Shown here: positions 46,553-54,827 of the stretch, piece by piece
Layout: the number at the start of each line of letters is the position of its first letter
Numbering within the stretch: position 1 is the stretch's first letter
Source: Aliidiomarina maris
GTDB taxonomy: Bacteria; Pseudomonadota; Gammaproteobacteria; Enterobacterales; Alteromonadaceae
Direction: 5' to 3'
Assembly (NCBI RefSeq): GCF_003987335.1
Contig: NZ_PIPK01000002.1
Span: forward strand, 124,001 to 188,000
Length of the DNA stretch: 64,000 nt
Program-made: the position numbers and the translations under genes
The notes under the pieces: model-generated
Database searches by the model: none
The model's input: only the letters and a program-made list of their open reading frames with translations
Told to the model about the DNA's origin: nothing

Positions 46553-46723
46553 TTAATCACGGGCTTTACTGATCTTACCGCGTAATTCATCCATTTTCTT
46601 TTCAATGCTAATTTGAGCATCAGCACTGGATTCTTTCGCTTGGGCTTTTAATTTCTTCAGCTCAGCTTCCCACTGTTCAACTTTCGCTTCAGCTTTACGT
46701 TTCTGGGCACTTGATTCACTCAT
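46553..46723 (-). CDS. Small coiled-coil protein of unknown function
   Basis: This 56-residue, highly charged protein is almost entirely alpha-helical and has heptad-like spacing, as in EAKVEQWEAELKKLKAQA. Of two adjacent ATG codons I take the second, because AGGAG is then six bases upstream. It has its own terminator and stands between greB and an exported-protein gene, so it looks like a single-gene unit. It resembles short stress-related coiled-coil proteins in a general way only. I do not recognise a defined family. Confidence 0.7.
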   Translation of the reverse strand: MSESSAQKRKAEAKVEQWEAELKKLKAQAKESSADAQISIEKKMDELRGKISKARD

Positions 46724-46893
46724 CATGAACTCCTTGTACAATTAAAAGTCACCTTGGCTGGCTGCCTACTTGGTATTCAGCATGCGAGCTGTGTGCGTGT
46801 AAGTTTGTCTTACCCTTTAAGCCTAGAACAGCTCGCGCGCTTTTGCCGCCCCAATACCAAACCTTTACCTTGTAAAGCTGCGCCCTTGATTGC

Positions 46894-47466
46894 TTAGCGT
46901 TGGCGAATACGCACTGGGCCGTGAATATTGCGCGTGTTCACTTTGCCGCCACTACGGTGCTCAATATGCACGCCACCGACGTGGCTAACCTGAATGTCGC
47001 CAGCGCCATTTTGCAAGCTGAGCATACCAGCCAACTCATGCACAATGACTTCACCGTCGCCATGTTCAATTTCGGCACTAAAATGATGTGGGACTCTGAC
47101 ATGCAAGTTGATATACGGAGCTGCGCCGCTATAGCTACCACCGCCAAAGCTTGCCTCCAAGCGCGCCGCGCCTTGCTCAGCCACCAGTGTCAGTACAATG
47201 TCCTCGGCGTCATAATGGTAAATATGCGCTTCAACGACCACTTGTTGTAGCCCCGGCTCCCCCTGCAGGGTGACCGCGCCGTTGGCTAAACGAGCCTGTA
47301 AGTGGTCTAACCCATCCGCCGCAAGGTCGATACTACGCTGGGTATATTCCGGCGGTTGTTGCGCCTGAACTGGCGCCACTGCGGCCAAAACTAATCCTGC
47401 GCTCACGGTCAGCCCGGCCCACCACATGCTAACTACCCCGTTCAGTTGGGAAATTATCTCGTTCAT
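46894..47466 (-). CDS. Exported DUF4097-like beta-strand-rich protein
   Basis: This 190-residue protein has a hydrophobic N-terminal segment ending in VQAQ, a likely signal peptide cut near residue 36. The rest is rich in short beta-strand repeats (GAVTLQGEPGL, GDGEVIVHELAG, GAGDIQVSHVGG, GGKVNTRNIHG), the pattern of DUF4097-type putative adhesin or beta-helix proteins. AGGAT precedes the first ATG. It probably resides in the periplasm or outer envelope. Its function is unknown. It is divergent from tex. Confidence 0.65.
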   Translation of the reverse strand: MNEIISQLNGVVSMWWAGLTVSAGLVLAAVAPVQAQQPPEYTQRSIDLAADGLDHLQARLANGAVTLQGEPGLQQVVVEAHIYHYDAEDIVLTLVAEQGAARLEASFGGGSYSGAAPYINLHVRVPHHFSAEIEHGDGEVIVHELAGMLSLQNGAGDIQVSHVGGVHIEHRSGGKVNTRNIHGPVRIRQR

Positions 47467-47589
47467 ACTGGTTATCCTAAGTGCGCCCCTTTGCCGCGGG
47501 GCCGACTATGCTATGATGCTGCCTTTGGCAACGAGGCAAGCTTCGTTGCTGTCTATATAATAGCCATTTAAAGATAGCAGAGAGAAGCT

Positions 47590-49953
47590 ATGTTGCACGT
47601 TGTATCTACCATTGCTGAAGAATTAAATGTCCGCGAAGCGCAAGTTAAAGCCGCGATTGCCCTCCTTGACGAAGGCGCTACGGTGCCCTTTATTGCACGT
47701 TACCGTAAAGAGGTGACAGGCGGTTTAGACGACACCCAACTGCGCACCCTGGCTTCGCGCGTGGTTTATTTACGTGAATTCAATGAGCGTCGCGACGTCA
47801 TTCTCAAAAGCATCAACGACCAAGGCAAGCTCACGGACACATTGCGCCAAGCGATTGCCCAAGCACAGTCTAAAACTGAGCTGGAAGACCTCTACCTGCC
47901 ATTTAAACCGAAGCGCCGCACCAAAGGGCAAATCGCGATTGAAGCTGGGCTCGAACCATTAGCCGACGCCCTGCTCAACGACGCTAACATAGATCCTGAA
48001 CAGCAAGCTGCGCAGTACATCAATGCGGAAGCTGGCTTTAGTGACACCAAAGCGGTATTGGAAGGCGCACGATATATCGTGATGGAGCGTTTTGCCGAGG
48101 ACGCCGCCCTACTGAAATCAATTCGACAAAGCCTATGGCAAGGCGCAGCGCTGCAGGCCAAAGTAGCACCAGGTAAAGAACAGGAAGGCGCCAAGTTTCG
48201 CGATTACTTCGACTACCAGGAGCCGCTACGCAAAGTCCCTTCCCACCGCGCTTTAGCCTTACTACGCGGACGCAACGAAGGGGTATTGCAGTTACAACTG
48301 AATGCCGATCCGGACCAGGACGACAGTATTCGCAGCAGCCAGTTTGAACATGTGATAGCCAGCCATTTTGGCCTGCGCTTTAACCACGCACCAGCGGACG
48401 CATGGCGTCAACAGGCGGTGCAATGGACGTGGCGAATCAAAATTTTACCGCGCATGGAAACTGACTTGCTTGGTCAATTGCGGGAAGACGCTGAAAAAGC
48501 GGCTATCCAAGTGTTTGCCACAAACTTAAAAGACTTACTGATGGCGGCGCCTGCAGGTCAGCGGGTAACTTTGGGTATCGACCCAGGCTTGCGCACCGGC
48601 ATTAAGGCTACCGTGGTGGACGGCACCGGTAAACTCTTAACCCAAAGCACTTACTTTCCACATCCGCCACAGAATGCTTGGGATAAAACTGTGCGCGCAC
48701 TAGCCGCCATGTGTCACCTGCATAAAGTTGAGCTAATCGCGATTGGCAACGGCACTGCGTCACGTGAAACGGACCGACTCGTGGCTGAGGTCATTAAGCA
48801 GCTAGCTGAGCAGCGTCTGACTAAGGTGGTGGTCAGCGAAGCCGGTGCATCGGTATACTCGGCATCTGAGCTGGCAGCGCAGGAATTTCCTGATTTAGAC
48901 GTGTCCTATCGTGGTGCTGTATCCATTGCACGGCGCTTACAGGACCCGCTGGCCGAACTGGTTAAAATCGAGCCTAAAGCCATCGGCGTTGGCCAATACC
49001 AGCATGACGTCAGCCAGTCATTATTAGCTGATAGCTTGGATGCGGTGGTAGAAGACTGTGTTAACGCAGTTGGCGTCGACGTAAATACTGCGTCTGCTCC
49101 ACTGCTAAGCCGTATTTCCGGGCTAAGTCGCATATTGGCACAAAACATTGTTGCCCATCGCGACAGCGAAGGCGCATTTGATAGCCGCAAGGCGTTACTT
49201 AAAGTCGCCCGTATGGGACCGAAATCCTACGAACAAGCAGCTGGCTTTTTGCGTGTCATGCAAGGGGGTAACCCACTTGACGGCTCAGCGGTTCACCCAG
49301 AAGCTTACCCAGTAGCAGAGCGCATTGCTGCATCCAACCAACGTGCGGTGGCCGATATTATTGGTGACGTGAGCTTTTTACGTGGGTTGAACCCGGCAGA
49401 TTATATTGATGAAACCTTTGGTTTGCCGACCGTCACTGACATTATCAAAGAGCTTGAGAAGCCGGGCCGTGACCCGCGCCCTGAATTCAAAACCGCCACG
49501 TTTAAAGACGGCGTTGAAACTATCAGTGACCTTAAGCCGGGTATGACGTTGGAAGGTGTTGCCACCAATATTACCAACTTCGGCGCTTTTGTGGATATCG
49601 GTGTGCATCAAGACGGCCTGGTTCACATTAGCGCCTTGAGTCATGATTTCGTTAAAGATCCCCATGATGTAATTAAAGCCGGCGACGTGGTCAAAGTGAA
49701 AGTTTTGGAAGTTGATGCGCCACGTAAGCGTATCAGCCTAACCATGCGCTTAGATGATGAGCTACCAACCCCGGACAAAGCCGCGGTGAATGACAACAAC
49801 GCCAACCGACCACGCAGTAACCGCTCGCACCAAGGCCGCTCAGGTGGCGCCAACAAGCGCAATGAGCGCGCTACTGCTGGCGGCGGAGCACCTGGCAATG
49901 CGGCGATGGGTAATGCGCTGGCCGCTGCGTTTGCCAACGCTAAAAAGAAGTAA
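47590..49953 (+). CDS. tex: Tex, S1-domain RNA-binding transcription accessory protein
   Basis: Tex is a conserved nucleic-acid-binding protein implicated in transcription. The 787 residues show an N-terminal helical region, the YqgF-like RNase H fold near [11 protein letters not shown], and helix-hairpin-helix motifs. A C-terminal S1 domain (about 650-725, [21 protein letters not shown]) follows, then an Asn/Arg/Gly-rich tail. A GAGAG site precedes the ATG. The greB-tex neighbourhood matches E. coli. The next gene starts four bases later. Confidence 0.95.
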   Translation: MLHVVSTIAEELNVREAQVKAAIALLDEGATVPFIARYRKEVTGGLDDTQLRTLASRVVYLREFNERRDVILKSINDQGKLTDTLRQAIAQAQSKTELEDLYLPFKPKRRTKGQIAIEAGLEPLADALLNDANIDPEQQAAQYINAEAGFSDTKAVLEGARYIVMERFAEDAALLKSIRQSLWQGAALQAKVAPGKEQEGAKFRDYFDYQEPLRKVPSHRALALLRGRNEGVLQLQLNADPDQDDSIRSSQFEHVIASHFGLRFNHAPADAWRQQAVQWTWRIKILPRMETDLLGQLREDAEKAAIQVFATNLKDLLMAAPAGQRVTLGIDPGLRTGIKATVVDGTGKLLTQSTYFPHPPQNAWDKTVRALAAMCHLHKVELIAIGNGTASRETDRLVAEVIKQLAEQRLTKVVVSEAGASVYSASELAAQEFPDLDVSYRGAVSIARRLQDPLAELVKIEPKAIGVGQYQHDVSQSLLADSLDAVVEDCVNAVGVDVNTASAPLLSRISGLSRILAQNIVAHRDSEGAFDSRKALLKVARMGPKSYEQAAGFLRVMQGGNPLDGSAVHPEAYPVAERIAASNQRAVADIIGDVSFLRGLNPADYIDETFGLPTVTDIIKELEKPGRDPRPEFKTATFKDGVETISDLKPGMTLEGVATNITNFGAFVDIGVHQDGLVHISALSHDFVKDPHDVIKAGDVVKVKVLEVDAPRKRISLTMRLDDELPTPDKAAVNDNNANRPRSNRSHQGRSGGANKRNERATAGGGAPGNAAMGNALAAAFANAKKK

Positions 49954-49956
49954 GCG

Positions 49957-50904
49957 GTGGGCGGCTTTAGTATTGTTTTAGGCTTTTTGGCGCTTGGGGT
50001 CATTCTTAAGCGCCTTGTTGCTTTGCCTGAAAGTTTGGCGCCGCGCTTAATTCAGTACGTATTGTATGTCGCCATGCCTGCGATGGTGTTACTTCACCTA
50101 CCCAAGTTAGAAATCGACGCCTCATTATGGGTGCCGATACTCACCCCTTGGCTCATGCTCGCGTTAAGTATGCTCAGTGTGGTGATATTGACGCGCTTGT
50201 GCGGCTGGTCGCGCGAAGTTATGGGGGCGCTTTTAATTGTGGTTCCATTGGGAAACACCTCGTTTTTAGGTTTCCCGATTGTGCGCAGCTTTTATGGTGA
50301 AAGTGGGCTTGCGTATGCCGTTTTATATGACCAGTTCGGATCATTTATTGGCCTGGCAGTGATTGCCACCACCTTAGCAGCCATTTTCGGCCGTCCTGGG
50401 CGCAACAATTCCCAAAAGGAAGCGAGCCGACTGTCACAAGGGGCTGCTATCGCCAAGAAAGTGGTAACTTTTCCACCCTTTGTCGCACTCATTATCGCGC
50501 TCATAGTATTGGCGACAGGGGTTCAATACCCCGGCCCATTGCAAACTGGTTTAAGTTGGTTGGGGATGACCTTAGTGCCCGCAGTGATGGTGGCGGTTGG
50601 CCTGCAGCTGCACTTTAAAATACCCCGAAACGACGTGAGCCCCTTCGTTGCCAGCTTAACGTTAAAGCTGATTGCATTGCCGGCGATTGCAGTATTGGTT
50701 GCACTGGCACTTGGCTTACATGGCCTTGCGCTACGTGTGTCGTTATTAGAAGCTGCGATGCCGCCGATGATTACCGCCGGTGCCATTGCGATGGCCGCAG
50801 GGTTAAAGCCTCGCTTGGTGTCAGCGATTATTGGGTATGGGGTGGTGTTAAGTGCGCTCACAATTCCAGCTTGGTACTGGGTCATCGAGTCACTCTGGGC
50901 ATAG
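49957..50904 (+). CDS. AEC-family transporter
   Basis: This is an integral membrane protein of 315 residues with about ten hydrophobic segments, arranged as two five-helix repeats. The pattern is that of the auxin efflux carrier (AEC) family. LIVVPLGNTSFLGFPIV in the first half and LLEAAMPPMITAGAIA in the second carry the family's discontinuous-helix motifs. The substrate cannot be told; bacterial members often move carboxylates such as malate. The start is GTG, four bases after the tex stop, so it may be co-translated with tex. Confidence 0.85.
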   Translation: MGGFSIVLGFLALGVILKRLVALPESLAPRLIQYVLYVAMPAMVLLHLPKLEIDASLWVPILTPWLMLALSMLSVVILTRLCGWSREVMGALLIVVPLGNTSFLGFPIVRSFYGESGLAYAVLYDQFGSFIGLAVIATTLAAIFGRPGRNNSQKEASRLSQGAAIAKKVVTFPPFVALIIALIVLATGVQYPGPLQTGLSWLGMTLVPAVMVAVGLQLHFKIPRNDVSPFVASLTLKLIALPAIAVLVALALGLHGLALRVSLLEAAMPPMITAGAIAMAAGLKPRLVSAIIGYGVVLSALTIPAWYWVIESLWA

Positions 50905-50950
50905 GGTTAAATCATCCCGAAGACGCAAGGCTGCGAGTCAGAGCGCGAGG

Positions 50951-51586
50951 TTAAGCAACGCCTAACAAGAATTGCTCATTCGGTCTGAAGCTACCTTGGT
51001 AAAATTGCTCAATGCGCTGAGCACGGGCAAATACTGCGGCGTCCATCCCGACAGGACGGCTACCAGCTCCATCATCAAAGCGACTTGCATAGGAACTGCT
51101 TGAGTACGCACGGTTAAGCGGGTCGCTTGGCCAATCGAAATCAAGCTGGACAGCCTCGCGCTCTGCACTATGAAGCTCTGCACGTTGCTGCGCAGCGCTT
51201 AACGCGTCAGTTCTTGTGGCCTCAGTGTCAGCAATATCATCGGCATCAACATCTTCCCACGTCGGCTCGCTGGTATCGCGACCAATCCGCTGTTGTGCTG
51301 GACGAACCGGCTCCTCTCGGACCTGATTGTCCGGGGACGACGTACTGCGACGCAGAAAACCAGGAAAACCAGCTTCAAGACGTGCCTGGGCAAGCTGCTG
51401 TGCGTACGAACGTTCCTGACTTTGCGCACGGCGCTCTGAGTCGGAGCCGAGACCACGCTCGCGATGAAATGCTTCCATCGGCTTAAGCGGTGCAACGACC
51501 TCGCGTACGGCATTATCGCGTCGTAACACATCGGTAGGTTGCGCAGCCGTAGTCGGTAAAAAGCTCACCATAGGTGTGGTAATCAT
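50951..51586 (-). CDS. Unknown, low-complexity protein coupled to the gene upstream
   Basis: This 211-residue protein is rich in Arg, Glu, Gln, Ser and Asp and probably largely disordered. It has no signal peptide, membrane segment or known motif that I can see. The C-terminus ARAQRIEQFYQGSFRPNEQF is more ordered. Its ATG overlaps the stop of the upstream gene (ATGA, 4 bp), so the two are translationally coupled and probably work together. I do not recognise the family. Confidence 0.6.
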   Translation of the reverse strand: MITTPMVSFLPTTAAQPTDVLRRDNAVREVVAPLKPMEAFHRERGLGSDSERRAQSQERSYAQQLAQARLEAGFPGFLRRSTSSPDNQVREEPVRPAQQRIGRDTSEPTWEDVDADDIADTEATRTDALSAAQQRAELHSAEREAVQLDFDWPSDPLNRAYSSSSYASRFDDGAGSRPVGMDAAVFARAQRIEQFYQGSFRPNEQFLLGVA

Positions 51587-51978
51587 ACGCGCTCCCCTGA
51601 CCGCTCACGCTGACTTGAGTCTGAACGCGTTGGGTCTGAATCTGAAGCGCGCAGTAAGCTATCGAACATGCTTTGCGCCGCCTCAATAGAACGTGCATTG
51701 GCTTTGAATACCATCTCGCCTTCAGTAAGATTAATTAATTGACGGGTAAGAGGCTGGCGATTAAAGTCGATTTGCAGACCCGTTTCGTCTGTGGCAGGCC
51801 GACCAGCTTCGAGCACCTGCTCGCGCTGCTGCTGGTACAGGGGCTCTCGTGCGATTTCACGACTTGCCTGATTTACTTGCTGCTCACCCACAGCCATACC
51901 CGCACGCCCATTACTGAGGGCATCCGAAGACTGATTAAGTAAGTTAGCAGGCCGAGGCCCAAAGTAATTCACCAGCAT
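51583..51978 (-). CDS. Unknown protein with a flagellar-rod-like C-terminal segment
   Basis: This is a 131-residue protein. Residues 79-109 (RQLINLTEGEMVFKANARSI and the MFDSLL that follows) look like the C-terminal helix of flagellar rod and hook proteins, where an E-M-x-F-x-A-N-x-x-x-I-x-A-A-x-x-M pattern is typical. The N-terminus also has a rod-like helical character. The usual middle domains are missing. It is translationally coupled to the 211-residue protein downstream. No flagellar genes are nearby. Family assignment is tentative. Confidence 0.55.
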   Translation of the reverse strand: MLVNYFGPRPANLLNQSSDALSNGRAGMAVGEQQVNQASREIAREPLYQQQREQVLEAGRPATDETGLQIDFNRQPLTRQLINLTEGEMVFKANARSIEAAQSMFDSLLRASDSDPTRSDSSQRERSGERV

Positions 51979-52125
51979 ATTGCGTTTAGCACCTTGTCCA
52001 CAGTGAACGAATATTTAATTAGGTTAATTATTCAACAGCTTTGCGAGTTAGTAAAGTACCTTACACTTATTTAACGCTTACTCAGGCGTGGTTTGGGTCA
52101 ATACTCACGCACACTATAACGCAAA

Positions 52126-52154
52126 AAAATACCGAGCCATGGCTCGGTATTTTA
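52126..52154 (-). terminator. Terminator after the desaturase gene
   Basis: A palindromic stem (52126-52138 with 52141-52153, core ACCGAGCC/GGCTCGGT) is flanked by A and T runs. It lies about 45 bp past the desaturase stop. Its symmetry would allow action in both directions. Confidence 0.75.
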
Positions 52155-52198
52155 AAATGGAACGTCAAAACTGATGTGTAAATACGCTGCAAGAAAAC

Positions 52199-53338
52199 CT
52201 ATAGTGCTGCGCGCACCATACGTTTCCAGCGTCGGCGCTCAACTCTAAAGCTGCGCTTCATATCACGATACTGTTCGACCAGCGCTGAGTGCGATACTTG
52301 GTCTTTAATTTCCTGCGTTTTTGCATCCAGCAGCTTTTTACGCGACATATAATACGCTTTGGTTTTCTCCATTAGCGCATCGTACTCGTGCTGCATCCAC
52401 TCGGCGGTGGTTTGACGCCGCTCTTGCAAACGCGACCACATCACATCCATACGCGCCTTTTCAATTTGGTAGTCAGAAGCACGCTTTAAATTATTCGCCA
52501 AACCCACATAGCTCATGCCACGAATCAACCATTTGGTCGGATCATACTGATACCAGCGGATACCATTTCGATAATCACCAGAGAAAATATGGTGGAAATT
52601 ATGGTAGCCCTCACCAAAGGTGAAGAACGCCAATACGCCATTATCGCGCGCCGAGTTACGCTCAGTGAAAGGACGCTTGCCCCAAATGTGCGCTAACGAG
52701 TTAATAAAGAATGTGGTGTGATGATTCACTACCAAGCGTAAGAAACCTGCCACAAGTAACGACGCGATAATTTGGCCAGTCAATACACCAATGAGTATTG
52801 GCACACCGATATTCATCAGCAAGGTCAACGCCAGATAATGTTTGTGTTGCCACATCACGATTTTATCGCGCTGCATGTCTTTCACGTTGTTGTAGTCATA
52901 ATATTTGTCAGGCTGATACTCGCGTAGCATCCAGCCAATATGCGAATACCAGAAACCACGACTGGCCGAATAGGGGTCGTTGTCGTCATGGTCTACGTGT
53001 TTGTGGTGCTCACGGTGATCGGATGACCAGTGTAAGGCACTATTTTGTAGTGCCAAAGCGCCACCAAGGGCGAAAATCAGCCGCACGGTCCAATGCGCAT
53101 CGTAAGTGCGATGCGACCATAAGCGGTGATAACCGGCGGTAATGGAGAGCCCCGAGTAAATGAACAAACCTAAAGCCGCCCACCACACACCCGCACTAAT
53201 ACCTATGGTCAGCGCATATAGCGGAACGCCAATGGCAGCCACAGCGAAGGTAATACTGAATACTAAAACGTTAAGCCAAATTAATGGCGCCTTCTTTGGC
53301 GCGCTGGCTTGCGTATTTGTCTGCATATTTGCTTGCAT
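52199..53338 (-). CDS. Membrane fatty-acid (acyl-CoA) desaturase
   Basis: This is a delta-9-type acyl-lipid or acyl-CoA desaturase that introduces double bonds into fatty acids with di-iron chemistry. From the ATG at 53338 (AAAGG upstream) it has 379 residues. The three histidine boxes are HRLWSH (71-76), HREHH (108-112) and HNFHH (246-250), between pairs of transmembrane helices. A charged, helical C-terminal extension of about 80 residues follows. It is divergent from fabR, which likely represses it. Confidence 0.92.
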   Translation of the reverse strand: MQANMQTNTQASAPKKAPLIWLNVLVFSITFAVAAIGVPLYALTIGISAGVWWAALGLFIYSGLSITAGYHRLWSHRTYDAHWTVRLIFALGGALALQNSALHWSSDHREHHKHVDHDDNDPYSASRGFWYSHIGWMLREYQPDKYYDYNNVKDMQRDKIVMWQHKHYLALTLLMNIGVPILIGVLTGQIIASLLVAGFLRLVVNHHTTFFINSLAHIWGKRPFTERNSARDNGVLAFFTFGEGYHNFHHIFSGDYRNGIRWYQYDPTKWLIRGMSYVGLANNLKRASDYQIEKARMDVMWSRLQERRQTTAEWMQHEYDALMEKTKAYYMSRKKLLDAKTQEIKDQVSHSALVEQYRDMKRSFRVERRRWKRMVRAAL

Positions 53339-53362
53339 AAAAACCTTTATTTTAAAAACCAT

Positions 53363-53477
53363 GCGGCCAGTTTCGGCTTACATGTGTTCGCCCAATGTAA
53401 CTTAGTCGAGTGACAGACACAAGCAAAACTTGCTAAACTAGGCGCCCTGTTACTGAACAATTCACTAAGGCTTTGAT
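53363..53477. promoter_or_regulatory. Divergent desaturase-fabR control region
   Basis: This 115-bp gap between divergent starts should hold both promoters and the FabR operator. GCTTACATGTGTTCGC near 53374-53389 is an imperfect inverted repeat with a perfect ACATGT core, roughly the form of known FabR sites. I could not settle the exact operator or hexamers. Confidence 0.35.
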
Positions 53478-54137
53478 ATGGCTGGTGTCCGCGCCCGACA
53501 AAAAGAAAAAACCCGACGCGCCTTGATTGACGCCGCATTAAATCAAATGTCTGCAGAAATATCTTTCTCCAGCCTGAGCCTGCGCGAAGTCGCTCGGGAA
53601 GCCCAAATCGCGCCGACGTCGTTTTATCGCCACTTCCAAAACATGGAAGAACTTGGGCTCACGTTAGTGGACGAAGGCGGTTTGGCCCTGCGCCAGCTGC
53701 TACGTCAAAGTAGACAGCGAATTGAGAGTGGCGGTTCCATTATCCGCGTTTCACTTGAAACCTTCATGTACTTTGTCACTCACCATACCAGTGTGTTCCG
53801 GTTACTGTTACAAGAGCGCAGTGGCACCTCGCGGGAATTTCGTGACGCAGTGGCACGTGAAATCGACCATTTTAAATCAGAGCTTGCCGACTATTTGGTC
53901 GCTGAACGCGAGCTGCCCCGCTTGATCGCCGAGTTGCAAGCCGATGCCATCGTGCGGGTAGTGTTTAGTGCTGGCACCGATGCACTCGACCTTGACGCCA
54001 CCCAATGCCAGTTATTGATGGAGCAAACCATTGTTCAGGTGCGCATGATAGTGCGCGGTGCCGCTACGTTTATGGACGATATCCAGACTTTGCCAGCCAG
54101 CGTCCACATCCCTGCAAAACCTGATCATTCCAGTTAA
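53478..54137 (+). CDS. fabR: TetR-family repressor FabR
   Basis: FabR senses the balance of saturated and unsaturated acyl chains and represses unsaturated fatty-acid genes. The 219 residues match E. coli FabR closely. The opening is [14 protein letters not shown], the HTH covers about 34-56 ([20 protein letters not shown]), and [20 protein letters not shown] is in the ligand domain. It is divergent from a desaturase gene, the common Shewanella/Alteromonas-type arrangement. Its last 68 bp overlap the end of the lipoprotein gene on the other strand. Confidence 0.93.
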   Translation: MAGVRARQKEKTRRALIDAALNQMSAEISFSSLSLREVAREAQIAPTSFYRHFQNMEELGLTLVDEGGLALRQLLRQSRQRIESGGSIIRVSLETFMYFVTHHTSVFRLLLQERSGTSREFRDAVAREIDHFKSELADYLVAERELPRLIAELQADAIVRVVFSAGTDALDLDATQCQLLMEQTIVQVRMIVRGAATFMDDIQTLPASVHIPAKPDHSS

Positions 54138-54753
54138 TTTGAATACTTGATGGGTACGGTATTTGGTCGCGCTGATTGCGACATAAACCATCAAGAATTT
54201 GGATGCGCATGCGGTCTTGCTGGGTTTGAATGTTAAATGTCCACATATCGAGGTAATAGTCGCCCTCACCTGCCGGTAACCGGCGACTCTCAATATCACC
54301 GAAGTCGTCGCTGGCTTGTATGCTGACGTCCTTACCTTGCAACTGAAATACCCAGCTTTGTTGCGGCCCTTGCGCTCTAAAATGCACTTTAGGCGAAGCA
54401 GCGGCGGCCTCTTGCCACGCTTGCGGCCAGTCTCGTGGGGTACAGCTTAAGGTTTCGTCGCCACGCGTCCATTGCATACTGTCGTCACGAAAACGCACAC
54501 TATGCCCATTGCCACGAAACACTTGTCCAACCTGGGTACCACGGTCAAGCCAGCGCGAACTTTGGCTATCGCTAATCACCACACGCGCACCATAGAACTG
54601 CGCTAGCACGGGCTCTCCGTGGCAAGTCCACTCACTGTACGCTGCTCGCGGGCCGCCGTAATCCGGGCCTGTGGGTGGTGTTTGTTGGCAACCGCTAAGT
54701 ACTGCGGTCAGCGCAATGGCAGTGGTCGCAACATAGCTACGCTTAAACGTCAT
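54070..54753 (-). CDS. Lipoprotein with MliC-like and COG3650-like regions
   Basis: The protein has 227 residues from the second of two adjacent ATG codons, chosen for ribosome-site spacing. The lipobox LSGC ends the signal peptide. A region near 40-105 resembles the lysozyme-inhibitor MliC fold ([13 protein letters not shown] and later ETLSC). The C-terminal half, ending with [16 protein letters not shown] and GCG, resembles COG3650 envelope proteins. Both assignments are by eye. The 3' end overlaps fabR in antisense by 68 bp. Confidence 0.65.
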   Translation of the reverse strand: MTFKRSYVATTAIALTAVLSGCQQTPPTGPDYGGPRAAYSEWTCHGEPVLAQFYGARVVISDSQSSRWLDRGTQVGQVFRGNGHSVRFRDDSMQWTRGDETLSCTPRDWPQAWQEAAAASPKVHFRAQGPQQSWVFQLQGKDVSIQASDDFGDIESRRLPAGEGDYYLDMWTFNIQTQQDRMRIQILDGLCRNQRDQIPYPSSIQINWNDQVLQGCGRWLAKSGYRP

Positions 54754-54827
54754 CATTATTCCTTTTTACAACCCAGCGGGTTAGAGTGCCCTGTAACGAT
54801 AATCATGCAAATCAACAGGGAATCACT

